64,000 nucleotides of DNA from Ferdinandcohnia humi_A (GTDB lineage Bacteria; Bacillota; Bacilli; Bacillales; Bacillaceae_L), in NCBI GenBank assembly GCA_047608075.1, contig JBLKRX010000011.1, positions 62,001-126,000 on the forward strand. Reading direction: 5' to 3'. Shown here in pieces: positions 52,871 to 62,236 of this stretch. Position 1 is the first letter of the stretch. Each line of letters starts with the position of its first letter. The notes beneath the pieces are model-generated. The model saw nothing but the letters and a program-made list of their open reading frames with translations, was not told the origin of the DNA and searched no databases. The position numbers and the translations under genes are program-made.

Positions 52871-54184
52871 TTATAGTTTTACGTATTTATTTGGCTTCTC
52901 TACACCTTGCATTGCATTACGAGTATCAAAAATCACTGGGCTATGCTGCGCAATCATTTCGTAATTAAAGTCAGAGTGATCTGTTGTAATTAGGACTAAA
53001 TCAGAATCCTTAAGTAGGTCTTCTGTTAGTTCAACAGTTTCTACAACACGGTCACAAGAACGGAATGACTTCACATATGGGTCAACTACAGTAAATGAAG
53101 CACCTTGCTTGTCTAAAAGAGTAAGGATGTTTAGAACTGGAGATTCCCTTACATCATCAATGTCTTTCTTGTATGCCACACCAAGTACAGTAATTTTAGA
53201 GCCTCTTAGTGCTTTACCATCTTCGTTAAGAATGTGCATCATGCGATTCACTACAAACTCCGGCATACCATTGTTAATTTCACCAGCAAGCTCGATAAGG
53301 CGAGTGTGGTAATTATATTCACGAGCTTTATATGTTAAGTAGAATGGGTCGATTGGGATACAGTGCCCACCAAGACCTGGTCCTGGATAGAACGCCATAA
53401 ATCCGTATGGCTTTGTTTTCGCAGCATCAATCACTTCCCATACATCAATTCCCATTTTATCACAAAGGATTGCCATTTCATTTGCTAGTGCAATGTTGAT
53501 ATGACGGAATGTGTTTTCGAAGATTTTTTCCATCTCTGCAATTGCAGGGCTTGATACTTCGTATACATCTCCCTCTAACACATTACGGTATAAAGTTGAT
53601 GCAACCTTTGTACAATTTTCAGTTATACCACCAACAACCTTTGGTGTATTTTTTGTTTTGAATTGCTTATTACCTGGGTCTACACGCTCAGGAGAATATG
53701 CGATAAATACAGTTTCACCAGTCACAAGTCCTTTTGCTTCAAGCGCTGGACGAACGATTTCCTCAGTTGTGCCAGGATATGTTGTTGATTCTAGAACAAC
53801 AAGCATTCCTTCATGTGCATATTTACTGATTTCGTTTGAAGAGCTTTCTACATATGAAGTATCTGGTTGTTGATACACATCTAATGGTGTTGGTACACAG
53901 ATTGCAACCGCGTCAACCTCAGCAATACGAGCATAATCAGTTGTTGCAACGAATTGACCACTTTTCACGATTTCAGCTAACTCTTCATCGACAACGTCTC
54001 CGATGTAGTTAATACCTTGGTTTACTTGGTCTACACGACGTTGTTGCACATCAAAACCAATTACTTTGAATCCCGCTTTTGCTTTTTCAACTGCTAGTGG
54101 TAGTCCAACATATCCTAAACCTACAACCCCAATGACAGCTTCTTTATTTTCAATTTTGCTTATTAGGCTTTCATATAAACTCAT
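52871..54184 (-). CDS. UDP-N-acetylglucosamine 6-dehydrogenase (WbpA-like)
   Basis: Oxidises a UDP-hexosamine to the uronic acid with two NAD. 437 residues with the nucleotide-binding GVVGLGYVGLPLAVEKA, the central ENTFRHINIALANEMAILCDKMGIDVWEVIDAAKTKPYGF and the catalytic Cys in PGPGLGGHCIPIDPFYL; the C-terminal domain starts SKITVLGVAYKKDIDDVRESP. These match the WbpA/WecC group rather than UDP-glucose dehydrogenase. The start at 54184 follows AGGAG with eight bases spacing; a GTG three codons earlier directly abuts the site. Confidence 0.94.
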   Translation of the reverse strand: MSLYESLISKIENKEAVIGVVGLGYVGLPLAVEKAKAGFKVIGFDVQQRRVDQVNQGINYIGDVVDEELAEIVKSGQFVATTDYARIAEVDAVAICVPTPLDVYQQPDTSYVESSSNEISKYAHEGMLVVLESTTYPGTTEEIVRPALEAKGLVTGETVFIAYSPERVDPGNKQFKTKNTPKVVGGITENCTKVASTLYRNVLEGDVYEVSSPAIAEMEKIFENTFRHINIALANEMAILCDKMGIDVWEVIDAAKTKPYGFMAFYPGPGLGGHCIPIDPFYLTYKAREYNYHTRLIELAGEINNGMPEFVVNRMMHILNEDGKALRGSKITVLGVAYKKDIDDVRESPVLNILTLLDKQGASFTVVDPYVKSFRSCDRVVETVELTEDLLKDSDLVLITTDHSDFNYEMIAQHSPVIFDTRNAMQGVEKPNKYVKL

Positions 54185-54473
54185 TTTTTCCACTCCTATT
54201 TTCAGATCGTGTTACTCAAGACTTGCTCTAAAAGCCATTCCATTTTAACAGAATATGTCTTATTTAGCTTCTAATGTGAATGACAATAATGTGTCGCAGT
54301 ACATGTTTTTACTAATTTGCCACAAGTTCCGGCATGTAAACCAATTTGCACGCATATATTTCAATTAAAATGTATGGATGCAACGGGTTTGTTTGAAGAC
54401 CTGCACCGGCTTGGTTAGTTCTAAAATTGATTCACAGTGGTTTCATGTTATATAGTGTTGCTTGGTCGCAAAC
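54185..54473. other. Gap between the Wzz-like gene and the dehydrogenase gene
   Basis: 290 bp AT-rich sequence without a gene or repeat; it may contain an internal promoter for the downstream eleven-gene part of the cluster. No clear terminator seen behind the Wzz-like gene. Confidence 0.4.
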
Positions 54474-55223
54474 TTAGTTATGCGAATAATGTCTTTTTGC
54501 ATCAAATAAGTACTTCCATAGCATTAAGAATCCTAATGCAAATAAAAGTCCTAGGATAACCCCAATTGCAAGGCTTTCTTTTAGGTACGTATCAGCAGCT
54601 CCTACATTGGATGATGCTAAACTTGGCGCTTCGAAAAACGCTAGGTCCCCTTTAATTCTTTGTAAGGTAGACATTACCTCAGTAAGCTCTTCATCTGTAT
54701 CGATTAAGACTTGGGTGTAATAATCTATTTCTTCAACAGTTAAATTCCCATCATTCACAAGAAGGTCATTATATTTTTCGCTTTGCTCTTCTAAAGCTGT
54801 GACTCTCTCTTCAAGTGATTTTATGTACGTATCTGTAATATCGTAGCGAATTTCATATTGACCAGTTAGATCTTTCATAATACCAGTTGTAACGGTATCT
54901 AAATCTTTTTCGATTGAGTCACGGTCAGTACCCGTAATTTTTATAGAAACATAATTATTTTGTGGCACACTCGCGCTTAACGGGTTTTCCAATTGATCTG
55001 CATACTTACTTTCCACATTCACTGGATCCGTTAATCCCTTTGAGGTAATCGCCCCAGTATAAATTGTCGCTTTCCCAGTGTAAGGATCATCTTTCAACAC
55101 AAATTGTGAGACTAAAGCTCCTAACAGCATGAAAATGATTGGGAAAAGTAAGAAGAACCACTTTTTCTTCCAAAAAAACATGAGATATTCATATAAAACA
55201 AATTGCTTTTTCTCAGCAGTCAT
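54474..55223 (-). CDS. Wzz/YveK-type chain-length regulator
   Basis: 249 residues with the typical two membrane segments at both ends (about 21-43, FFLLFPIIFMLLGALVSQFV; about 222-242, SLAIGVILGLLFALGFLMLWKY) and an extracellular helical middle (EERVTALEEQSEKYNDLL). These proteins set polymer length and often act with a tyrosine kinase (YwqD/CapB type); no kinase or phosphatase gene is in the window. The ATG at 55223 has AAGGTG upstream. Located between the aminotransferase and dehydrogenase genes. Confidence 0.88.
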   Translation of the reverse strand: MTAEKKQFVLYEYLMFFWKKKWFFLLFPIIFMLLGALVSQFVLKDDPYTGKATIYTGAITSKGLTDPVNVESKYADQLENPLSASVPQNNYVSIKITGTDRDSIEKDLDTVTTGIMKDLTGQYEIRYDITDTYIKSLEERVTALEEQSEKYNDLLVNDGNLTVEEIDYYTQVLIDTDEELTEVMSTLQRIKGDLAFFEAPSLASSNVGAADTYLKESLAIGVILGLLFALGFLMLWKYLFDAKRHYSHN

Positions 55224-55283
55224 TGCTACACCTTCTTTCACTAACTAACATTCAGAATATTTGTTATAGTCCTACACCAAAGT

Positions 55284-55314
55284 AAAGAAAACGTCCCTAC
55301 TACCAGGTGACGTT
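55284..55314 (-). terminator. Terminator after the aminotransferase gene
   Basis: Minus strand GAACGTC, loop of 13, GACGTTTTC then TTTA; 16 bp after the stop. It separates the aminotransferase from the Wzz-like gene, so the cluster is not one transcript. Confidence 0.75.
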
Positions 55315-55330
55315 CTCTTGTACCAAATCA

Positions 55331-56443
55331 TTACTTCTTAAAGAATTCAACAATTTTTGATACCACATATTCTTGTTGTTCTAGAGCTAACTCTGGGAAC
55401 ATCGGTAGAGATAGTGCTTCCTTCGCAGCTTTTTCAGCTTCTGGGAAATCTCCCTCTTTATATCCAAGATTCTTGAATACTGGCTGTAAATGAAGTGCAA
55501 GTGGGTAATAAATCATAGTCTCTACGCCTTGCTCTTTCAGATATTTTTGAAGCTCATCACGCTTTTCTACACGAATTGTATATTGATGGAAGACGTGATA
55601 GTTTCCTTCTACTTCAACCGGAGTTACCACTTCATTTGGTAGAGCTTCGTTTAAAAGTCTTGTATAGTTTGCTGCTTTTTCACGGCGCAATTCGCTCCAC
55701 TTGTTTAGGTGAGGGAATTTCACGTTTAAAATAGCAGCTTGAAGCTCGTCTAAACGGCTATTGTAACCTAATACATGGTGATAATATTTTGGTTTTGAAC
55801 CATGTACACGGATAACACGGCAATTTTCAGCAATCTCATCGTTACTTGTCACGATCATACCAGCGTCACCGTATGCACCCAGGTTCTTCGTTGGGAAAAA
55901 GCTGTATGTGCCAGCTGTACCTAGTTCACCAACTGTTTTGCCTTTGTATTTAGCACCAATTGCTTGAGCGCCATCTTCAATGATAAAAAGATTATGCTTT
56001 TTCGCAACTGCAACAAGACCATCCATATCAGCCATTTGTCCATATAAATGAACGGGAATAATCGCCTTTGTTTTTTCAGTTACTGCTTCTTCTACCTTCG
56101 CAGGATCAATATTAAATGTTACTGGGTCGATATCAACGTAAACTGGAGTTGCTCCTACACGGACAATCGCACCACCTGTTGCAAAAAATGTGAATGGAGT
56201 TGTAATGACCTCGTCCCCTTCACCAACACCCGCAGCCTGTAGAGCTATATGTATCGCATCACTACCATTCCCACAACCAATTGCATGGGATGCATTACTA
56301 TATGTCGCTATATCACTTTCAAGTTTCTTTACATTGTCGCCAAGGATAAAGTGTGCAGAGCCCATTACCTCATCAAGCGTCTGAAGCATTTGCTCACGTA
56401 ACTCTTGGTATTGTTCCGTTAAATCTAACATAGGTACTTTCAT
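55331..56443 (-). CDS. DegT/DnrJ/EryC1 family sugar aminotransferase (WbpE-like)
   Basis: A PLP-dependent aminotransferase (370 aa) that would convert a 3-keto nucleotide sugar to the 3-amino sugar using glutamate. Motifs: GCGNGSDAIHIALQAAGVGEGDEVITTPFTFFAT, EDGAQAIGAKYKGKTVG, the PLP lysine in SFFPTKNLGAYGDAG, and GYNSRLDELQAAIL. It resembles WbpE/WlbC. GGAGG before ATG. A 3-keto substrate would need a Gfo/Idh/MocA oxidoreductase (WbpB), which is not in the window. Confidence 0.94.
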   Translation of the reverse strand: MKVPMLDLTEQYQELREQMLQTLDEVMGSAHFILGDNVKKLESDIATYSNASHAIGCGNGSDAIHIALQAAGVGEGDEVITTPFTFFATGGAIVRVGATPVYVDIDPVTFNIDPAKVEEAVTEKTKAIIPVHLYGQMADMDGLVAVAKKHNLFIIEDGAQAIGAKYKGKTVGELGTAGTYSFFPTKNLGAYGDAGMIVTSNDEIAENCRVIRVHGSKPKYYHHVLGYNSRLDELQAAILNVKFPHLNKWSELRREKAANYTRLLNEALPNEVVTPVEVEGNYHVFHQYTIRVEKRDELQKYLKEQGVETMIYYPLALHLQPVFKNLGYKEGDFPEAEKAAKEALSLPMFPELALEQQEYVVSKIVEFFKK

Positions 56444-56570
56444 GTTTGAAATTCCTCCAATAATAGTGTTGAGAAATGAATTATTTCATAACACGTATAG
56501 TTTATCACAAACTGTCAAATATATAGTTATCTTTTTTTGGGACAGAGAAACCGTCGCTTGGTGGGACAGA

Positions 56571-56621
56571 GGGACAGGTACCGTGTCCCAATTTCCGATG
56601 AGTGGGACAAGGGACCTGTCC
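56571..56621. repeat. Two REP-like palindromes in opposite orientation
   Basis: GGGACAGGTACCGTGTCCC at 56571-56589 (plus orientation) and GGGACAAGGGACCTGTCCC at 56603-56621 (minus orientation), with partial GGGACA arms on both sides. They lie between tagO and the aminotransferase gene; the inverted pairing resembles a BIME-type doublet. Confidence 0.88.
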
Positions 56622-56656
56622 CCGTGTCCCAAGCCACACGGCCCAGCCTGTCCCAT

Positions 56657-56692
56657 TAAAAAACCGTTTGTAACACAGTGTCACAAACGGTT
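56657..56692 (-). terminator. Terminator of the tagO gene
   Basis: Minus strand AACCGTTTGT, 11-base loop, ACAAACGGTT, TTTTT. A strong 10-bp stem 21 bp after the stop. Confidence 0.93.
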
Positions 56693-56712
56693 AGTGGTGT
56701 AATCAGGATAGA

Positions 56713-57771
56713 TTACTGTCGTCCAAAGACTTTTCGATAAATCTTCATCATCGGTTTATAGCGGTCATTGACGAGACCGATCATTTCAGCCACGATTTCT
56801 GTGAAAATCAGTAGCATGAAGATGATGAATAATGATCCCCACAGGGTAGAGCTTGAAAAAATAATCGCGCTGATACTAAACAACATTCCAAATGCATAAA
56901 TCACAAGAACTGTTGTCCTATGAGATAAACCTAATGCAAGGAGTCTGTGATGCAAATGCGATTTATCTGGAGCAGAAATTGGTTTTTTATTCACTAACCT
57001 TCTAATAATCGCGTATGTTGTATCAAAAATCGGAACACCTAGAATGATAATTGGTACAACAAAGCTAAATAGTGTGACGCTCTTATATAAACCCAGTAAA
57101 GACAAGATGGAAATCGAATAGCCTAGGAACAACGAACCTGTATCACCCATAAAGATTTTCGCTGGATGGAAGTTATAGAACAGGAATCCGATAATACTTC
57201 CTAAAAGAATGAGCGATAGCGATAAAATTAGCATCTTATCAGCAAGAAACGCCATTACAGCGATTGTGGCAATACTGATTCCTGAAATCCCAGCAGACAA
57301 GCCGTCTAGTCCATCAATTAGGTTGATGGCATTCGTAATGGCAACGATCCAGAACACTGTAATCGGATATGTCCAGAGACCTAAATCAAAGGTTCCAACA
57401 AACGGAATCGTTAAGATATCTATCGTTAACCCGCTTGCCACAACAATCGAACCAACTAGAATCTGCCCTACGAATTTAAACTTTGCTGAGAGCTCATATT
57501 TATCGTCCATCATCCCCATGATCAGGATCATGATGGCACCAACGGTGATACCCGTAATCTTTTCATTGTATAATCCGCCAGTAAAATATCCGGCAATAAC
57601 CCCGATGAAAATCGCAAGCCCGCCCATACGAGGCATAATCTTTTCATGGACCTTACGTTCATTCGGTTTGTCAATTGCACCAATTTTAATAACGAATTTT
57701 ATTACAAATGGTGTGATAACCAAAACTGTTACTAGTGAAGCAAAAAATGAAAGAATCATTTGTGAATTCAT
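56713..57771 (-). CDS. tagO: UDP-GlcNAc:undecaprenyl-phosphate GlcNAc-1-phosphate transferase (TagO/WecA)
   Basis: Loads the first GlcNAc-phosphate on undecaprenyl phosphate for teichoic acids and other wall glycans. 352 residues, about eleven membrane segments. Motifs: PNERKVHEKIMPRMGGLAIF, GMMDDKYELSAKFKF (substrate Asp-Asp), TNAINLIDGLDGLSAG, FHPAKIFMGDTGSLFLGY and the HLHHRLLALGLSHR end. It is probably shared by the wall teichoic acid route and the polymer encoded downstream. It is followed by its own terminator and two palindromes. Confidence 0.96.
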   Translation of the reverse strand: MNSQMILSFFASLVTVLVITPFVIKFVIKIGAIDKPNERKVHEKIMPRMGGLAIFIGVIAGYFTGGLYNEKITGITVGAIMILIMGMMDDKYELSAKFKFVGQILVGSIVVASGLTIDILTIPFVGTFDLGLWTYPITVFWIVAITNAINLIDGLDGLSAGISGISIATIAVMAFLADKMLILSLSLILLGSIIGFLFYNFHPAKIFMGDTGSLFLGYSISILSLLGLYKSVTLFSFVVPIIILGVPIFDTTYAIIRRLVNKKPISAPDKSHLHHRLLALGLSHRTTVLVIYAFGMLFSISAIIFSSSTLWGSLFIIFMLLIFTEIVAEMIGLVNDRYKPMMKIYRKVFGRQ

Positions 57772-58417
57772 CTATTATCACCCTTATTCAGGAGAATTAT
57801 TTACTCTTTCAACACCAAACACTATCGTATCACATATAGGGCGGAAATCAATCATTTTTTTACGCACTACAGCTGTAAGGTATTGTAAAACAAATAATCC
57901 TTTCAGTAATAATCTTCCCGCTTTTGGTCATATCGAACAAAAAAATAAGAATATACGCGCAATATCTTTTTTCCACTGTCACCTATTATCCCCTAGTAAA
58001 AGAATTCAGGCTACAGATAGCTTTAGTTCACTACTACTGCTAATACGTGAAGCTTGTTTTTCATACATATTCTTTTACGTCCAAGATATACCATAAGTAT
58101 AGACGAATAAATAGATAAAATAGTTACATAAGCTATCTATACATTCATTCGAAAGTAATGACAAATGTATGTCGGAGCAGGTAAGAAAAGCATAAGCGCC
58201 TTGCTCACCCCCGAAAAGTAAATGTTCTGGGGCAAAAAAGTTTGACTTTTCTTGCCCCAGGTTATTTGACCCTGAGGGGGTAGGCGCTGGAGCTGGACAT
58301 TGAAAACCATGTTCAAAATTTTATACTTTCTTAGAAAACGCAAGCGCCTTGGGAGATAGGATCCCCAGGTCATGAGTCGAACGTCGCAATCACTATGGGT
58401 TCCTTTTAGAAATCCTC
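57772..58417. other. Intergenic region upstream of tagO with a dispersed element
   Basis: 645 bp without a gene. The left half should hold the tagO promoter. The right part (58190-58390) is a dispersed hairpin element. The 295-codon open frame running across tagO on the plus strand is antisense noise. Confidence 0.6.
58190..58390. repeat. Dispersed hairpin element, type GCGCC...GGCGC (copy 2 plus partial copy)
   Basis: Nested stems GCGCC/GGCGC and CACCCCC/GAGGGGGT surround a strong hairpin CTGGGGCAA/TTGCCCCAG (58229-58261). The right end GCGCTGGAGCTGGACATTG plus AAAACCATGTTCAAAAT (58284-58319) nearly equals copy 1. A second left end (CAAGCGCCTTGGGA) begins near 58339. Confidence 0.8.
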
Positions 58418-59548
58418 TTACTGCACCTCATACGTTTTACGATAAACAGTTTCCGTTTGATCCTCAGTCGTTAGCGTAATTACAAATGTCACTGGCCCTA
58501 ATTCAGTTACACCTAATTTGTTTTTCGCTTCAATCAAACTGATATAAACATCTTTAACATCCGTCCCAGTATAAACAACCTCGTTTTTATCCCCTGCTAC
58601 TATGTTTACTTTTACGTTAGTATAAGGAATATAGAAACGAACCATGAATTCATCTGCTGCATCCAAAACTGCCTTTGGCAGCTTACTTGTTTCAACACCA
58701 TTATATAACTGTGTATAATTTACTTTTGTTTCATAATCCGCTAACGTAAAATCAATGATGACTGGCATATTTTTACCCAAAGCTGTCAGCTTCGTTTCTA
58801 GCTGCTTATAAATACTTTCTGGTGCTTCATTTACCTGAAGATATCCACTTTCCACACCATTTTTAAATACCTTTGCAGTATCGTTGTACAGAACAGCTGC
58901 TCTTGAGTAATCTGTTAATTCAACTAACTCTGCTAATTCATCTAAATTTGTTTTAAGTGTAACTGGATACATAGCTGTATTTTTTAACTGCTCCGCTTGA
59001 CCCTTAAAATTCCCACGGATCATATCACGAGTTGATTTTCCATATACGCGGTCAAGTAAATACGCTTGTTTTCTAATTTCCTTTGATAATCCATGATAAA
59101 GTGCAATCGTTTGGTCATTTAAAAGATTTTGATCAAATTGCTTTTGTAATACCTTTCTTGCTTGGTCCATCTTATTCCCAGCATTAATTGCATCAATATA
59201 AGCAACTGCGCGTCCAATAGAAGTGACATCTGTATTTATTAAAACCAGTACTTTTTCATTAAGACGCTTTGTTAACTCCTCTTTTACTTCACCTTCTGGA
59301 AGCTTTGCTACAGCAGTTTTCGCTTTGCTATAGGCAGTTTTCGTTCCATTATAATAACTCCAAGGAATCGTTTTTCCATCACCTGTCCCTTCGATTGAGA
59401 TGCCCCATTTCAAGGAACCTGCAAAGCTTTCCGCTTTCGCTACTAATTCACTTGCTTTCTTTTCTTCAACCGTTTCACCATTTGCGAGAGCTGGCGAAAC
59501 AAAGAATAGGGATCCCGCTACAATTGCTATACTAATCAAATGTTTCAT
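58418..59548 (-). CDS. Secreted protein with SbsC-like N-terminal helical region
   Basis: 376 residues with a clear signal peptide (cleavage near ALA-NG, residue 23). Residues about 30-210 are helical (EEKKASELVAKAESFAGSL, SYYNGTKTAYSKAKTAVAKLP, YLLDRVYGKSTRDMIRGNFKGQAEQLKN) and resemble the wall-binding N-terminal part of S-layer protein SbsC; the rest is beta-rich. It may bind secondary cell-wall polymer. Divergent from the propeller gene and near secA2, as S-layer genes often are. The similarity is judged by eye, so the family is moderately certain. Confidence 0.72.
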   Translation of the reverse strand: MKHLISIAIVAGSLFFVSPALANGETVEEKKASELVAKAESFAGSLKWGISIEGTGDGKTIPWSYYNGTKTAYSKAKTAVAKLPEGEVKEELTKRLNEKVLVLINTDVTSIGRAVAYIDAINAGNKMDQARKVLQKQFDQNLLNDQTIALYHGLSKEIRKQAYLLDRVYGKSTRDMIRGNFKGQAEQLKNTAMYPVTLKTNLDELAELVELTDYSRAAVLYNDTAKVFKNGVESGYLQVNEAPESIYKQLETKLTALGKNMPVIIDFTLADYETKVNYTQLYNGVETSKLPKAVLDAADEFMVRFYIPYTNVKVNIVAGDKNEVVYTGTDVKDVYISLIEAKNKLGVTELGPVTFVITLTTEDQTETVYRKTYEVQ

Positions 59549-59582
59549 ACCTTCGACTCCTTGTTATGTAATGTAAGTAAGT

Positions 59583-59725
59583 GTTCAAAAAGGAGGAGGA
59601 AAAGGACCGAGAAGTTCGAGACGGCGAAGCTTTGAGTACCGGAACGTATGCATTTAATACGTGAGGAACGGAAAAGCAAGCCAACGAAGAAATTCGATGT
59701 GTCATTTTCACCGGACTTTTTGAAC
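59583..59725. repeat. 143-bp element with 10-bp inverted ends
   Basis: GTTCAAAAAG (59583-59592) and CTTTTTGAAC (59716-59725) are perfect terminal inverted repeats. The interior has a further small palindrome (CGTAT-GCATTTA-ATACG) and GC content above the surroundings. No open frame. I recall near-identical intergenic elements in other Bacillaceae, so it is probably a MITE-like or structured repeat. It sits in the divergent promoter region of the two secreted-protein genes. Confidence 0.75.
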
Positions 59726-59886
59726 ATCCACTATAAGTAAGATTTTGAAAGGAGTACCTCTTTATATCCCTTCGACAAAAATCTCCTATTATTCTAATAG
59801 TAACCAAAAATCTTGTATTTTTATAGCCCTTTTCTGGGAAAAATATGGTATTATAGGGAAAAGTCACAATTTTAGGGGTATTTGTT

Positions 59887-61857
59887 TTGAAAAAAATAGT
59901 ATTCTTCTTAGTATCTTTACTAGTAATCTCTTTTGTTGGTCTCCAACAAGTAGCAGCAGAAACAACAACAAAAGGAACCTTCACAAAAATTGGGCCGCAG
60001 GTGTTTACAACCTCAGCACTTACTGCAAAAACCGGAACGAATGACAACGGAACTCCACTTATGTACATACTGTTACACGGTACTCCAACTGTCCTAGCAG
60101 TTGTTGATTTAAACACAGATTCTGTTATCCATACCTTTGAATTAGATTCCACAAGTGCATGGGGATTGACGGTGGATAACCAAAATACCGTTTGGGTTGG
60201 CGGAACTTCTAAAGGTAACCTGTACAGCTTTAATCCAAATACAAGTGAATTTGTAAACCACGGAAATATGCACGAGAATGCAAAGGATACATCAATCCAA
60301 GATATAGCATATGGAAATAAAACGATATTCGGTGGTTCCGCATACGGAGGTTCTGTCTTCGGATATTCAATCGATTCGAAGGAAGTAAAGCAATACGGGA
60401 CGATTCAAGCGAACAAAGAATTCGCAAAATCTGTTGCCTACTCTGATAAGACCAACACATTATTCGTCGGCATCGGATCAAATGCCGAGCTTGTTGAAGT
60501 AGATGTTACAACTGGAAGAGTCTTATCCTCTTTCCTACCAAATCAGTATAAGGATGAAAAATACATATCAGACCTAGATCTTGCAGGTGATCTACTTTTT
60601 GCAAGAATGTATCCAAGCGCTGAAATTGCCATCTTTAATGTTCATACGAAGGAATACCTTGGTGAACTTGCAGGAGATTCAAGAGGAATATCTCCACTAT
60701 CACCAGATGGTAAGTCCGTGTATTATTTTTCAGATGAAAGCTTATTTGAATACAATCTAGATACAAAAAAAGCAACAAAACTTGATGTTACAATTCCACA
60801 AGGAAAGACAGCTTTATCACTAGGCTTCGTTCAGCTCGAAAATAAACCTGATTTGTCATTAGTTGGCCTACTAGATAACCAAGGAACGATTTTCGTATAC
60901 AATCTTGAAACAAAGCAATCAGAATTAAAATCACTTTCCCTTCCTGGACAGCCCATTACGCTGTACACAATGATTGAAAGTGAAGACAAAAAGCAAATTT
61001 TTGTGAACGGCTATATGTCTGGCGGATTGGGTGTGTATAATGTAGAAACAGGTCAATCAACAGATGTGAAAGGAATTAGCCAGGTAGAGTCCATTGCTAT
61101 GTTAAATGGAAAAATGTATTTTGGTGGCTATCCAAAAGCACGTGTTTTAGAATATGACGTAAAGGACCCTTGGGGTTCAACAGCACCAAGAGAACTATTT
61201 AATTTAACAAAATATCGTCAAGAGCGCCTTACCGCTATGGTCGGTGTCGAGTCCGTGAACAAGCTATATATCGGCTCATTCCCTGACAATGGGGAAAAAG
61301 GTGGCGCATTGGTTGTCTATGATCCAGCTACAAAAACAAACCAAGTGATTGAAAACTATATTCCAAATCATAGTATCGTATCACTCACCTATCATGATGG
61401 GTATGTATATGGAGGAACTTCGATCTTCGCGAACCAAAAGGCTTCAAAATATCCAGCGAAATTCTTCCGTTTCCCTGTAGACAATCCGACGAAAAAAGAA
61501 ATCATTCCATTACCAATCAACGGAAATCTCGTAACTGGAATGATCACAGGTCCAGACGGACAAATTTGGGGCATGATCAACGGGACATTGTTTGCATATG
61601 ACCCAGCTACTCAATCGTATCGATGGACAGAAGTCCTACCGAAAATTTCAGGTCGTTTTATGAACGCGAAATTACTTTTCGGTATCGATGGGCAGCTTTA
61701 CGCGACAGTTGAAGGAATGCTAACTAAGGTAGATCCAGCAACCCTCCAAGTAGAAATTCTAAAATACACGGGGGCCTATGACCTTGCACAAGATTATCTA
61801 GGAAACCTCTACTTCCGTGACCAAGCAGATTTATGGAAGTATAGTCCGAATCGATAA
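59887..61857 (+). CDS. Secreted beta-propeller protein, unknown function
   Basis: 656 residues with signal peptide (IVFFLVSLLVISFVGLQQVAAE). The mature part consists of repeated WD40/YVTN-like blades (SAWGLTVDNQNTVWVGGTSKGNLYSFNP, FAKSVAYSDKTNTLFVGIGSNAELVEVD, ISPLSPDGKSVYYFSDESLFEYNLDT, LVTGMITGPDGQIWGMINGTLFAYDP), probably two propellers. No catalytic motif, no wall-anchor signal, no SLH domain. TTG start with GGGG upstream. A terminator follows before secA2. Export by SecA2 is possible from position only. Confidence 0.8.
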   Translation: MKKIVFFLVSLLVISFVGLQQVAAETTTKGTFTKIGPQVFTTSALTAKTGTNDNGTPLMYILLHGTPTVLAVVDLNTDSVIHTFELDSTSAWGLTVDNQNTVWVGGTSKGNLYSFNPNTSEFVNHGNMHENAKDTSIQDIAYGNKTIFGGSAYGGSVFGYSIDSKEVKQYGTIQANKEFAKSVAYSDKTNTLFVGIGSNAELVEVDVTTGRVLSSFLPNQYKDEKYISDLDLAGDLLFARMYPSAEIAIFNVHTKEYLGELAGDSRGISPLSPDGKSVYYFSDESLFEYNLDTKKATKLDVTIPQGKTALSLGFVQLENKPDLSLVGLLDNQGTIFVYNLETKQSELKSLSLPGQPITLYTMIESEDKKQIFVNGYMSGGLGVYNVETGQSTDVKGISQVESIAMLNGKMYFGGYPKARVLEYDVKDPWGSTAPRELFNLTKYRQERLTAMVGVESVNKLYIGSFPDNGEKGGALVVYDPATKTNQVIENYIPNHSIVSLTYHDGYVYGGTSIFANQKASKYPAKFFRFPVDNPTKKEIIPLPINGNLVTGMITGPDGQIWGMINGTLFAYDPATQSYRWTEVLPKISGRFMNAKLLFGIDGQLYATVEGMLTKVDPATLQVEILKYTGAYDLAQDYLGNLYFRDQADLWKYSPNR

Positions 61858-61897
61858 TAAATTTAGTATTTGTTATTGCGATTCTTTTAAAAATAAA

Positions 61898-62003
61898 CGA
61901 AAATCTACAATACTCCTCGGGAAAGCGAGCCAAGCAAGACCCCACAATGAGGAACGAGCGAGGAGGCTTGCGGATCGCCCGCGGAAAGGGAGTAGATTTT
62001 TCG
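61898..62003. repeat. 106-bp element with inverted ends, intact copy
   Basis: Ends CGAAAATCTAC (61898-61908) and GTAGATTTTTCG (61992-62003). The interior has CTCCTCGG and CGAGGAG arms and GGATCGCCCGCGG. The right half resembles the remnant near 41133-41176. No open frame. It lies between the propeller gene and its terminator. Confidence 0.7.
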
Positions 62004-62038
62004 CCATTCAAGATAAATATTAAAACGTACCATTAAAT

Positions 62039-62072
62039 AGACATCACTTTTTCAGGTGATGTCTTTGTTTTT
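62039..62072 (+). terminator. Terminator of the propeller gene
   Basis: AGACATCAC / GTGATGTCT 9-bp stem, then TTGTTTTT. Confidence 0.9.
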
Positions 62073-62236
62073 AAAGGGGAACAATTCTAGGAAACTATCA
62101 CCCTCTTCATCTAAAATATGGGAAATCTTTTATATTGATTGACAGTAAGAAGAAAATGTAAAATTAAGAAGGAATTAGATTAATATAGTTTCTATGCTAT
62201 CATGTACTTAAGAAATAGAAGTAGGAGCGAGTATAC

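Noticed and set aside
57209..58096. 295-codon open frame on the plus strand
   Set aside because: It is antisense to tagO over more than half its length, without ribosome site or recognisable domain.
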